NCBI GenBank assembly: GCA_041918175.1
Contig: JAYRWE010000004.1
Span: 1 to 64,000, forward strand
Source of the DNA: JABWAN01 sp041918175
Lineage (GTDB): Bacteria > Zhuqueibacterota > Zhuqueibacteria > Zhuqueibacterales > Zhuqueibacteraceae
Direction: 5' to 3'
DNA: 64,000 bases
Shown here: positions 33,934-42,086 of the stretch, piece after piece
Numbering within the stretch: the stretch's first letter is position 1
Layout of the letters: each line of letters begins with the position of its first letter
Notes under the pieces: model-generated
Told to the model about the DNA's origin: nothing
The model's input: the letters and a program-made list of their open reading frames with translations, nothing else
Databases searched by the model: none
Program-made: the position numbers and the translations under genes

Positions 33934-34815
33934 ATGATTAAGAGCATCAAAAAATATCCCTTCCATTGGGCGCTGCTCGCTTCACTGTTGCTGCACGTCT
34001 TTATTTATTTTTTCACGGGCATGGGGATTTCGATGCTGCGCTTGCTCCAACTTTTACCTGCTCCAGTTGTTGCCCAACCGGAAGAGCAGCCTAAGCCTCC
34101 GATTATTTTTGAAGTGGTCGAAACGCCGAACTCTGCGCGACGCGAGCAAACGCCACAAGACCCCAAACATTTTTCTGATAAAAACGCCGCGGCACAAAAT
34201 CCCGAAGCGCCGCAGAATCTGCCGCTCGGCGCGGCCTTCACGCTAGGCGAACTAGCTGATGCCGAGGCGACTTCCCGCGTTTCACCCTCCTCCCCCACGG
34301 AAAACCGGTCTGAGCCGAAAGAACAGCCGGCGGAGCCTTCGCAAAATTATAGTTTCTCGCAGCAAGCGTTTCGCCGCGAATATTTAATCGGCAAACAACC
34401 GCCCACTGCACAAACCAGCGCAGCGCAAATGGCATTGCGTGATCAACGCCAAACGCGCGCGCCGCAACTCGGCAGCTTCGCGCTCGACACCTATGAGTGG
34501 AATTTCGCGCCGTATATGTTGTGGCTCAAAAAAAGAGTGCAAGGCAATATCTATCCGCCGCCGGCCTTCACGCACATGGGTTTGATTAGCGGGCAAACAC
34601 ATCTGCGTTTCAAAATTTATCGCGACGGCACGCTGCGCGATCTCGAACTCATCGACTATCGCGGCCACAAATCGCTCATGGAAACGAGCATGCGCGCCAT
34701 CGAGCTTTCCGTGCCGCTGCAAAAGCTTCCGCCCGATTTTCCGAAGGAGTATTTGGAGGTCACGGCGCAGTTTGATTATACGATAATGAACTCGCCGCAC
34801 GGAAAAGAGCCGTGA
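33934..34815 (+). CDS. TonB-like energy transducer
   Basis: 293 residues from the ATG at 33934. A single N-terminal membrane helix (ALLASLLLHVFIYFFTG) includes the Ser-His pattern typical of TonB. A long Pro/Glu/Gln-rich periplasmic spacer (about 45-190) leads to a TonB C-terminal domain: YPPPAFTHMGLISGQTHLRF, KIYRDGTLRDLELIDYRGHKSL and a final beta strand. It transmits proton-motive force from ExbB/ExbD to outer-membrane transporters. The exbB and exbD genes follow after a GATCAAAAAC hairpin element, on the same strand. Confidence 0.8.
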   Translation: MIKSIKKYPFHWALLASLLLHVFIYFFTGMGISMLRLLQLLPAPVVAQPEEQPKPPIIFEVVETPNSARREQTPQDPKHFSDKNAAAQNPEAPQNLPLGAAFTLGELADAEATSRVSPSSPTENRSEPKEQPAEPSQNYSFSQQAFRREYLIGKQPPTAQTSAAQMALRDQRQTRAPQLGSFALDTYEWNFAPYMLWLKKRVQGNIYPPPAFTHMGLISGQTHLRFKIYRDGTLRDLELIDYRGHKSLMETSMRAIELSVPLQKLPPDFPKEYLEVTAQFDYTIMNSPHGKEP

Positions 34816-34854
34816 CATTTCAAACGCATTGACGCATGCCGTTCTTTGAGTGCG

Positions 34855-34924
34855 CACACCGATCAAAAACGCACGCGGGAAAAAGCCTCTGCGGGATTTT
34901 TGGCGTGCGTTTTTGATCCGTGTG
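34855..34924. repeat. GATCAAAAAC inverted-repeat element, copy 2
   Basis: The left arm 34855-34876 (starting CACACCGATCAAAAACG) pairs with the right arm 34903-34924 (ending TTTTTGATCCGTGTG) at 21 of 22 positions around a 26-base loop. The same arms occur at 14656-14722. It sits between the tonB-like and exbB-like genes. Confidence 0.8.
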
Positions 34925-34981
34925 CAGCCCACAAAAGATCATCAAAAATTAGCTCCGCATCATCATAAAACGGAAAGGTTC

Positions 34982-35614
34982 ATGGAAGCCATCTGGCAAT
35001 TCTTAGTCAAAGGCGGCATCACGATGATTCCCCTCGGCCTGTGCTCCGTGGTCGGGCTGGCGGTCGTCATTGAAAAACTCATCACCTTGCGCGAGAAACG
35101 GATTCTCATTCCCGAAGTTGTGGCCGTGGCCGAAAATATCACCTCTCCCAAAGATGTGACGCTCGTGCTCGCCGTGTGCGAGAAATATGCCGGCCCGCTG
35201 CCCAACATCATTCGCACGGCGCTCGTGCATCGCCATTTGCCGCGCGAGGAGATGAAGGAATTGATTCTCGATCAAGGCCGGCAAGAAGTGCGCACGCTCG
35301 AACGCGGCCTAGTCGCGCTCGAAACCGTGGCTGCGATTTCGCCTTTGCTGGGCTTGTTCGGAACCGTGCTCGGCATTTTCGAACTGTTTGAAGTAATCAG
35401 CAAAGTCGGCGTCGGGCAGCTTTCCATGCTCTCCGGCGGCATTGCGGAAGCGGTGATCACGACGATTGCCGGCTTGGCGATCGGCATCCCGGCAGTCGTG
35501 ATTTATAATTATCTCACCAGCCGCGCGGAGAATTTGATCTTGGACATCGAAAAATATACTTCCGCCTTGTTGCTCAAACTCAGATCATTCGAGAGCGAAC
35601 ATGCAATTTCGTGA
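34982..35614 (+). CDS. exbB: MotA/TolQ/ExbB proton channel protein
   Basis: 210 residues from the ATG at 34982 (GGAAAGG before it). Three membrane helices are seen: near 8-28 (ITMIPLGLCSVVGLAVVI), 118-140 and 158-178. The core block AISPLLGLFGTVLGIFELF and the third helix GGIAEAVITTIAGLAIGIPAVVIYN are the MotA/ExbB signature. With ExbD it forms the inner-membrane proton channel that powers the TonB-like protein encoded just upstream. The exbD start overlaps its last 14 bases. Confidence 0.9.
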   Translation: MEAIWQFLVKGGITMIPLGLCSVVGLAVVIEKLITLREKRILIPEVVAVAENITSPKDVTLVLAVCEKYAGPLPNIIRTALVHRHLPREEMKELILDQGRQEVRTLERGLVALETVAAISPLLGLFGTVLGIFELFEVISKVGVGQLSMLSGGIAEAVITTIAGLAIGIPAVVIYNYLTSRAENLILDIEKYTSALLLKLRSFESEHAIS

Positions 35615-36035
35615 TTCCGGTTTGTCCTTCGCGAGCAGTAGCCGCGCGCGTTCGGGCCGCCGCGTGCTCGTCAACGTCACGTCGCTGATCGACGTGCTCT
35701 TCATGTTGCTCATCTTTTTTATGGTGAGCACCACGTTTGTCGAACAGCCGGGCATGAAGCTCGATCTGCCCGCGGCGAAGAGCGCCGAGGTTTCTAAAGT
35801 CGAAGCGCTGGTGTTGAATCTTTATCAAGACGGCAACATGAGTTTAAATGGGCAGACCATCACGATGGATAAGCTGGAGGAAGAGTTGCGTGCAGGGTTA
35901 TCGCAATCGCCAGAAGGCGCGCTAAATTTGTTCGCAGATAAAAACGCAACGCACGGCAAGGTAATTGAGGTGATGGATATTGCGCGACAGGCAGGAATTA
36001 AAAAATTGGTGGTAGCGACTTTGACGGAAAAATGA
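35601..36035 (+). CDS. exbD: ExbD/TolR biopolymer transport protein
   Basis: 144 residues. A cytoplasmic N terminus leads to one membrane helix with the essential Asp (TSLIDVLFMLLIFFMVST), then a periplasmic domain (LPAAKSAEVSKVEALVLNL, GKVIEVMDIARQAGIKKL) typical of ExbD. The 14-bp overlap with exbB indicates translational coupling. It completes the TonB-ExbB-ExbD set. Confidence 0.9.
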   Translation: MQFRDSGLSFASSSRARSGRRVLVNVTSLIDVLFMLLIFFMVSTTFVEQPGMKLDLPAAKSAEVSKVEALVLNLYQDGNMSLNGQTITMDKLEEELRAGLSQSPEGALNLFADKNATHGKVIEVMDIARQAGIKKLVVATLTEK

Positions 36036-36040
36036 AGTTT

Positions 36041-36153
36041 GGAGTGGTGGATTGGTGGATTGGTGGATTGGTGGAGTGATGGAGTGTTGGAGTGATGGAG
36101 CGTTGCTTTTACAACACTCCATCACTCCACAACTCCAACACGCCATCACTCCA
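36041..36153. repeat. GGATTGGTGGATTGG simple repeat with inverted tail
   Basis: Four tandem copies of the 8-base unit GATTGGTG are followed by GAGTGATG/GAGTGTTG units and then, after a short loop, by the complementary CACTCCATCACTCCA. The whole piece can fold into a hairpin. Related pieces are at 62105-62160 and 63132-63220. It separates exbD from the convergent methyltransferase gene. Confidence 0.75.
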
Positions 36154-36886
36154 ATTTTACCCCTCCCCACACCGCTTCGCGGGTTTCCTTCCAAAAACAA
36201 TCTACTTCTTGAAAGCCGGCCTCACGCAGTAATTGCACATCAAGCTCAAGGCGCAAAGGTTGATCGCCGTCGGTTTGTTCGAGTTGCGCCAATTCTTGCG
36301 CAATGGCAGAGAGCGAGCGTTCTTCGCCAAGCTGCTCTCGCGTGCGTCGTTGAATGCCCAAGCAGCGCAAGTATTGATAGCGTTCTTCGATTTGCGTGTC
36401 AGGCAGCGCGACAATATCGGCGTTGATCAACCACGCGCCTTTGCACATCTTGCCGAAGAGCGCGCGATAGAGTTCAAGCTTTTGGTCCGCGGAAAGATGA
36501 TGCAACGCAAAACACGAAACCACGGCGTCGAGTTGCGGCAAGGATGCGGACTCGCGCGCGAGTTCTTGAAACGTGGAAATTCGCCATGTGAGCGCTTGCG
36601 CTTTGTCGCGCAAACGCGCTTGCGCTTGCTGCATCATTGCTTCCGCGCCATCCACGGCCACAACGCGCGCGTGGGGGAATGCTTCCAGCACGTATGCGGT
36701 TAAGAAGCCCGTGCCCGTGCCGAGGTCAAGTATCGCCGGCTTTTCGCTCGCTGCAAATGGGAGCATCGCACACACGATCTCGGCCATTTTCGCGCGATTC
36801 GGGTGCATGATATTCATCTTCGCGTCATAAATCGCGACGCGCTCGGCGTCGTCATAAGCGGCAGCGCTGCGGATCTGATCTTTCAT
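36146..36886 (-). CDS. SAM-dependent methyltransferase
   Basis: 246 residues from the ATG at 36886. The Rossmann SAM-binding motif I is AILDLGTGTGFLTAY, motif II VVAVDGAEAMM, motif III/IV DAVVSCFALHHLSA. The N-terminal helix (AERVAIYDAKMNIMHPNR) and the C-terminal FKETREAV-like end fit small-molecule class I methyltransferases. The substrate is unknown. The repeat at 36041-36153 just reaches its stop codon region. It is transcribed behind the dienelactone hydrolase gene with 25 bp between. Confidence 0.8.
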   Translation of the reverse strand: MKDQIRSAAAYDDAERVAIYDAKMNIMHPNRAKMAEIVCAMLPFAASEKPAILDLGTGTGFLTAYVLEAFPHARVVAVDGAEAMMQQAQARLRDKAQALTWRISTFQELARESASLPQLDAVVSCFALHHLSADQKLELYRALFGKMCKGAWLINADIVALPDTQIEERYQYLRCLGIQRRTREQLGEERSLSAIAQELAQLEQTDGDQPLRLELDVQLLREAGFQEVDCFWKETREAVWGGVKLE

Positions 36887-36911
36887 TTTTTGATTCTCTG
36901 TATTTGAAAGC

Positions 36912-37703
36912 CTACTTCGCGAAAATCTTTTTGAAGAACTGCTGCAAGTCGGCCCAGGATTTTTCATCCGCAGCTTTGTTGTATTCTAACGGTAGCTCGA
37001 ATTTCTTCCCGTTCGTATCCGCGTCGGGATTGGTGAAGCTATGCTTCGCGCCTTCATAAGCGAAGTATTGAAAATCCACGCCGGCATTCTGCATTTCCTG
37101 CTTTAATCCTTCCACTTGCTCTGCGGTAACAAAGGGATCGGCGGCGCCATTGCACACCAAAACTGCGGCTTTGACTTTTCCTTTTTCCGCGGGCGTTTGT
37201 GTGCCGAGGCTGCCGTGAAAGCTCGCGACGCCTTTAAGCTCGAAGCCGAAGCGCGCCATGTGCAACACGACACCGCCGCCGAAGCAATAACCGATAGCCG
37301 CAACGCGCGTCGCGTCAACCGTTTTATGTTTCTTGAGCACGTCCATCGCTGCGGTGAAACGCGCTTTCGCGCCTTCGATATTTTGAAACACTTCATTGGC
37401 AAACTTGCCGGCATCATTGGGATGATTTGCTTGTTTGCCGTCGCCATACATATCAATCGCGAGCGCGGTGTAGCCCAACTCTGCGAGCATGCGTGCGCGT
37501 TTGCGCGCGTACTCATTGTGTCCCCACCATTCATGCACGACGATCACGCCCGGGCGTTTGCCCTTCACGGCGTCATCATATGCAAGATAGCCTTTCATGT
37601 GCACGCCGCCGGCGGAGTAAGTGATTTCTTCGGTTTTAATCGCGGCATGAGCCGAGGCGAGCAGAGCAGAGGACAAAAGCACAGCCTTCAAACTGTGTTT
37701 CAT
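36912..37703 (-). CDS. Exported dienelactone-hydrolase-family protein
   Basis: 263 residues from the ATG at 37703 (GGAGACC before it), starting with a signal peptide (LKAVLLSSALLASAHA). The alpha/beta-hydrolase triad is Cys in GYCFGGGVVLH, Asp in NGAADPFV and His in GAKHSFTNPDAD, the arrangement of dienelactone hydrolase (Cys nucleophile). HEWWGHNEYARKRARML is another family block. It is probably a periplasmic hydrolase of unknown ester. The methyltransferase gene follows. Confidence 0.85.
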   Translation of the reverse strand: MKHSLKAVLLSSALLASAHAAIKTEEITYSAGGVHMKGYLAYDDAVKGKRPGVIVVHEWWGHNEYARKRARMLAELGYTALAIDMYGDGKQANHPNDAGKFANEVFQNIEGAKARFTAAMDVLKKHKTVDATRVAAIGYCFGGGVVLHMARFGFELKGVASFHGSLGTQTPAEKGKVKAAVLVCNGAADPFVTAEQVEGLKQEMQNAGVDFQYFAYEGAKHSFTNPDADTNGKKFELPLEYNKAADEKSWADLQQFFKKIFAK

Positions 37704-37872
37704 AACGGTCTCCAATATGATTTGAGATTTCAATTACATCATTGTGTTCCGAACATGCCGGCAATACGGTCTTGCACAGTGCGAGGAAAACAATGCAAAA
37801 TTTTATGGCGTGAATTGCAGCAAAATGTTTTCTATATTTCGCCGAAAAATAAATCCTGCAAGGAGCAAGACG

Positions 37873-38091
37873 ATGCAACGCATGACCTACCAAGAAATCG
37901 AGCAGACGTATCCGAATGAGTGGGTGTTAATTGATGAACCTGACTTGGATCAAGCGCGCAAAGTGCGTAGCGGTGTTGTGATCGCGCATAGCCCAAAGCG
38001 TAATGAAGTTGATGCCGTTTCCCTGGCTCATCGCGGGCATCTCGCAATCAGCTACACGGGCAAAATCAAAGGGCGAGTCTTTGTCTTATGA
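37873..38091 (+). CDS. Small protein coupled to an aspartic protease
   Basis: 72 residues; AAGGAG lies upstream of the ATG. The text (MTYQEIEQTYPNEWVLIDEPDL, then SGVVIAHSPKRNEVD, ending YTGKIKGRVFVL) matches the small companions often encoded directly before retropepsin-like genes. Its stop overlaps the next start by four bases (ATGA). No catalytic residues are visible; it may be a substrate, inhibitor or chaperone of the protease. Confidence 0.65.
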   Translation: MQRMTYQEIEQTYPNEWVLIDEPDLDQARKVRSGVVIAHSPKRNEVDAVSLAHRGHLAISYTGKIKGRVFVL

Positions 38092-38489
38092 ACACACTGG
38101 CCGTGTTTGATCCGAACGAAGACCTCATCTTCCTCAATGCGACGGTTCATGGCCCGTTGGGTGCTCGCACGGCAAGGTTGGCGCTAGATACGGGCGCAAC
38201 CACAACGATGATACGTCCTGGAATACTTGCGGCAATCGGGTATGATTACAGTAGCCTCAAACCGAGCATGCAAATTATCACCGGCAGCGGTGTTGAGATC
38301 GTGAGGGAGTTAGCGGTTCGAAAAATTCAGGCTTTTGATCAAACACTTGAAAATCTAACCGTTCTCTGCCACGACCTTCCCGAAGAAAGCGGCATTGATG
38401 GCCTCTTGGGCCTCAACTTTCTGCGCCTGTTTGATATCGAAATCAAATACAGCGACAGCACATTGACCTTGCGCTCACACTCCGTTTGA
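38088..38489 (+). CDS. Retropepsin-like aspartic protease
   Basis: 133 residues with one catalytic motif, LALDTGATTTMIRPGI (Asp34), and a second family block GIDGLLGLNFLRLFDIEI. One Asp-Thr-Gly per chain means it must act as a dimer. It has no leader and is probably cytoplasmic. It is translated together with the 72-residue protein. The biological target is not known; the pair resembles a two-gene accessory module. Confidence 0.8.
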   Translation: MNTLAVFDPNEDLIFLNATVHGPLGARTARLALDTGATTTMIRPGILAAIGYDYSSLKPSMQIITGSGVEIVRELAVRKIQAFDQTLENLTVLCHDLPEESGIDGLLGLNFLRLFDIEIKYSDSTLTLRSHSV

Positions 38490-38515
38490 ATCCCTCAGCC
38501 TCTCCTCAACACAAA

Positions 38516-40786
38516 TCAACTCCGCAGTTTTAATTCCACCGGCCCGGGCGGCATGTGCTGTTTCAAATACCGCGTGAGCAATTCGTACAAATGCCGCGTC
38601 GTGCCGGCGCCTTCGAAGATGCCGTGCGAGCGGTTGGGATATGCCATCATTGTGAACGGCTTGTTCGCTTTCACCAGCGCGTTGATCAAGACTTCGGAGT
38701 TTTGATAATGCACGTTGTCATCGCCAGTGCCGTGAATGAGCAACAAGTTGCCGCGAAGCTGATGCGCAAACGTGATGGGCGAGCCGTTCTTGAAGCCTTC
38801 GGGATTCGTGCTCGGCAGGCCCATGTAGCGCTCTTGATAGATCGTATCGTAATTACGTTGATCTGCCACGGGCGCGACGCTCATGCCGGTGTGATAAAGT
38901 TCGGGGTGGCGAAAGAGCATATTGAGTGTCATGGAACCGCCGCCGCTCCAGCCCCAAATTGCGATACGCGTCGAATCCACAAACGGCCACGTGCGAATCA
39001 CACGACAGGCCGCGGCTTGATCTTGCGAAGCGAGGATGCCGATCTGCCCATAAATGCTCTTGCGCCATTCGCGGCCGCGCGGCGCGGGCGTGCCGCGATT
39101 ATCCACGCTCATCACGATGTAACCTTGCTGCGCGAGCATGAGATGCCACAACTTTTGGCTGCCGCCCCAACTGTCCAAAACCGTTTGTCCCGCAGGCTCG
39201 CCATAAACATGAAACAGCACGGGATAACGTTTGCTCGCATCGAAGTCCGGCGGCTTGATCATCCAACCATCCAACATCACACCGTTGCCAATATCCACGC
39301 GAAAAAATTCTCCGGGTCGTTGCGCGAGGCCGCGCACTTTCGCGCGCAGTTTTTTATTGCCGGCTAATTCGCGCACAGTTTCGTGTTTGGGCAAATTCAC
39401 GAGCACCGTCGTTGTCGGCATATTAAAATTCGAATAGCGCTGAATCGCCCATTTGCCGTCGGGCGAAACTTGATAACGACTCGTGCCGCTCAAATCGCTC
39501 GGAGTCAAACGCTCGGGCTTGCCGCTGCCGTCCAAGCGTGTGCGATACAAATAACGTTGCGTGGGATTTTCCGGCGAGGCGATGTAATAGAGCCACCCAC
39601 CTTTTTCATCAATACAACTGATGTTTTCAACATCGAACGCGCCGGGCGTGATGGTGCGAATATTTTTGCCGTCACGCGAGATCGCATAAACATGTCGCCA
39701 ACCATCGCGCTCGCTCACCCATGTGAAAAACTTACCGTTCGCGAGCCAATTCAAGTCATCGACCACTTCCACCCATGCCGCATCCTTATCCGTAAAAATC
39801 GTGCGCACTGCGCCAGTGCTCGCGGTGCCGAGCATGATTTGCAGCGTGTTTTGCAAGCGATTGAGATGCTGCAAAATAATTTCCTCGGAGCTTGCGGCCC
39901 AATCCATGCGCGCGATGTAGTTGTTGCGCGGATCGCCGGGCACTTCAAACCAGCGCGTGTTGCCGCCGCTCACGCTCACCACGCCGACGCGACATGCAGA
40001 GTTCGTGGTGCCGACTTTCGGATATTGCACGGGAATGACGAACGAATACAGCGAGTCGGTGTTGTTGATCATGAGAAAGTCACGCACGCCCGAGGCATCA
40101 AGTTGCCAATACGCAATCGACTTGCTGTCCGGGCTCCAACGAATGCCGTCGCGCAAGCCGAATTCTTCTTCATATACCCAATCGAAAGTGCCGTTGATGA
40201 TCGTGCGCGAACCATCGTGCGTGAGCTGCGTGATCTTCCCGCTCGCGAGCTCTTCGACATAGACATTGTTCTCGCGCACATAAGCCACGCTGCGATTGTC
40301 CGGTGAAAATTTTGCGAACATCAACGTTGCAGGCTTCGCTGCGCCGCCGAGCTGATGCAACTTGCTCGAAAGGAGATCGAGCACCCAATAATCGCCACGC
40401 GTATTGGTGCGCCAGACGCGTTGCGTGTTCGTGAAGACGAGGAGCAACTTACCGTTGGGCGACCACTCGTAGTCTTCAATCTCCAACGCTGCGCTTGCGT
40501 TGCTGGGGATGAGCCTCTCCGCAGCGACTAGAATTTCGCGTTGACCGCTTTGCGGTGCATAACGCACAATGTCGCGGCCTAAATTCGGCGTGGCAGAAGG
40601 TTCGAGCGTGGTGTAGCCGGAGCCATCTTGTAACCAACGCGCCGGCCCGAAAATCTCGCTCGCAAATTCCCGTGAGCTAAAAATGCGCTCGAGAGTGAGA
40701 AGCGTGGAGTCCGCGGTTTGTGAAAGTGCGGAGAGGAAAGTTGCAACGAGCAGCAACGCCATGACAAGAAAATGGCATTTTTTCAA
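38516..40786 (-). CDS. Dipeptidyl peptidase IV (S9B)
   Basis: 756 residues, normal length. A signal peptide (FLVMALLLVATFLSALS) precedes an N-terminal eight-bladed propeller (to about 490) carrying the substrate-anchoring FDWVYEEEFGLRDG motif with the Glu pair. The C-terminal alpha/beta-hydrolase domain has Ser near 612 (GWSGGGSMTLN), Asp in HGTGDDNVHY and His in NRSHGIFEG. It cuts X-Pro or X-Ala dipeptides from peptide N termini in the periplasm. No operon partner is evident. Confidence 0.92.
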   Translation of the reverse strand: MKKCHFLVMALLLVATFLSALSQTADSTLLTLERIFSSREFASEIFGPARWLQDGSGYTTLEPSATPNLGRDIVRYAPQSGQREILVAAERLIPSNASAALEIEDYEWSPNGKLLLVFTNTQRVWRTNTRGDYWVLDLLSSKLHQLGGAAKPATLMFAKFSPDNRSVAYVRENNVYVEELASGKITQLTHDGSRTIINGTFDWVYEEEFGLRDGIRWSPDSKSIAYWQLDASGVRDFLMINNTDSLYSFVIPVQYPKVGTTNSACRVGVVSVSGGNTRWFEVPGDPRNNYIARMDWAASSEEIILQHLNRLQNTLQIMLGTASTGAVRTIFTDKDAAWVEVVDDLNWLANGKFFTWVSERDGWRHVYAISRDGKNIRTITPGAFDVENISCIDEKGGWLYYIASPENPTQRYLYRTRLDGSGKPERLTPSDLSGTSRYQVSPDGKWAIQRYSNFNMPTTTVLVNLPKHETVRELAGNKKLRAKVRGLAQRPGEFFRVDIGNGVMLDGWMIKPPDFDASKRYPVLFHVYGEPAGQTVLDSWGGSQKLWHLMLAQQGYIVMSVDNRGTPAPRGREWRKSIYGQIGILASQDQAAACRVIRTWPFVDSTRIAIWGWSGGGSMTLNMLFRHPELYHTGMSVAPVADQRNYDTIYQERYMGLPSTNPEGFKNGSPITFAHQLRGNLLLIHGTGDDNVHYQNSEVLINALVKANKPFTMMAYPNRSHGIFEGAGTTRHLYELLTRYLKQHMPPGPVELKLRS

Positions 40787-40872
40787 TCTTACCTCCTTCC
40801 AGTTTTAATGCGTTCATATCCGAAGCCTATCAGCCCATGAAGTTTATCCGGCTGCAAGTATAGTGGGAAAAT

Positions 40873-41286
40873 TCAGTTTTGTTCTAAAATTGCCCGCTGA
40901 AGTTTCTCCAATTTGCGGATATTGGAAACTTCACACTCCCAAATTATTAGTACTTTCCATCCGGCAGTACGGAGGCTACGGACATGCAACTGATCACGCT
41001 GCTTATTGCGCCGGATTTTGGGCAGCCAATAAGCCCGATTCGATTTTGGCTTGCGGCGGCCATCAGCGCACTTCGGGCAGTCATGCCAGAAACAACCATG
41101 TACGAAAACGCATATCCGCTTGCTGACAAAAACAATATCAGGCTTTCCGGGCAAAGTTGAAACGTGGAGGCGATAGCGGCATCCGGCGGCGTGAAGAAAT
41201 TTCCGGACGAGAAGCTCCGGTTGCGTATTCTTACCGCGAATCCGAGACATCATCTTGCTACGATTTTGAGGAGAAACGCGATCCAT
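40873..41286 (-). CDS. vsr: Very-short-patch-repair endonuclease Vsr
   Basis: 137 residues. It begins MDRVSPQNRSKMMSRIRGKNT and has PGKPDIVF (catalytic Asp of the nuclease fold), FVHGCFWHDCPKC (zinc Cys/His) and NKQRDQ, all typical of Vsr. It nicks DNA at T:G mismatches that arise when 5-methylcytosine deaminates and so protects the recognition sites of a cytosine-5 methyltransferase. It is the last gene of the restriction operon, 10 bp behind the nuclease gene. Confidence 0.92.
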   Translation of the reverse strand: MDRVSPQNRSKMMSRIRGKNTQPELLVRKFLHAAGCRYRLHVSTLPGKPDIVFVSKRICVFVHGCFWHDCPKCADGRRKPKSNRAYWLPKIRRNKQRDQLHVRSLRTAGWKVLIIWECEVSNIRKLEKLQRAILEQN

Positions 41287-41296
41287 TGACTGCCAG

Positions 41297-41932
41297 TCAA
41301 ATGAGTTCGACGGAGCATTTTTGCTCTATGGCTGTGAGGTCGGTCAACCCAAGAGGGACAAAGTTTAACTTCTTCGTCGTCAATATCTGGGGATTAACAT
41401 AGTCATTGAAAAGCACGCACGGTACATGAACTGGCCCTTGGAGACCTGTGTGCTGCGCTAGAGACCGGCTGCCAGCACTAACCGAGATGTCCGCTGCTTC
41501 CATATTAAACTCACCGTTCTTACATTGAACTGATACGATAGGACGATGAGGCATTGAACCGATCGGAAGCAGCCATAGAATATCAAGCCCCCCATCCTTC
41601 TCTTTGCCCAATGACACCGGCTCACCGAACCCTAACGTTTGCAGGTGAGCGTTAAAATCACCTCGGTTCTTTTTCTTATCGCGCGGAAATCCTACACGAT
41701 GAATAGAACCGGTGGCTCGTTGTCCGAGGCGTGTTGCTACAGAGCACTCAAAATCGCGCGATCGTTTGCCGATGCTTCGGATGTCTTTCATTTCGCTCAC
41801 AAATGACAGGAATTCGGCATCTGTAGCCGTGAATATTCCTGTTGCAGGCACATACTCGAAGGGCAACCTGGAACCTTTCGAATCAAAGTGTTCCTTTAGC
41901 TTTTTAACTGCGCGTGGGATTGTGTCATCCAA
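41297..41932 (-). CDS. PD-(D/E)XK restriction endonuclease, main part
   Basis: 211 residues from a TTG at 41932. The catalytic core is visible: GGLDILWLLP with Asp117, then IVSVQCKNGEF with the Q-x-K pair Gln136-Lys138. Its place between a C5 methyltransferase and Vsr makes it the likely restriction enzyme. The N-terminal part appears in another frame: the 62-residue frame at 41896-42084 ends LLEVLMKELGR, and joining it by a -1 shift near 41945 gives one continuous protein of about 265 residues. I therefore think the gene is frameshifted, or the two pieces are translated separately. The recognition site is unknown. Confidence 0.65.
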   Translation of the reverse strand: MDDTIPRAVKKLKEHFDSKGSRLPFEYVPATGIFTATDAEFLSFVSEMKDIRSIGKRSRDFECSVATRLGQRATGSIHRVGFPRDKKKNRGDFNAHLQTLGFGEPVSLGKEKDGGLDILWLLPIGSMPHRPIVSVQCKNGEFNMEAADISVSAGSRSLAQHTGLQGPVHVPCVLFNDYVNPQILTTKKLNFVPLGLTDLTAIEQKCSVELI

Positions 41933-42084
41933 GCCACTCGCCCTAGCTCCTTCATTAGCACTTCCAAAAGAGGCGAATCGCCATCATCATTAATCCTAAA
42001 ATCCTCGCGTGTAATAACTTTTGAGCTAGTGTCGGACAATTCTTCTGCGATAAACTCGAAGAACTCGAAAAGCGGTTTCGGCAT
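41896..42084 (-). pseudogene. N-terminal piece of the restriction nuclease, out of frame
   Basis: 62 residues. The ATG at 42084 is only 2 bp after the stop of the ParB-like gene, as expected for the next gene in a tight operon. The text FEFFEFIAEELSDTSS is a helical start; from about residue 47 on it loses sense, and the other frame takes over with RASGLDDTIPRAVKKL. The two frames overlap by 37 bases. It is best read as the first part of the nuclease gene. Confidence 0.6.
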
Positions 42085-42086
42085 AC

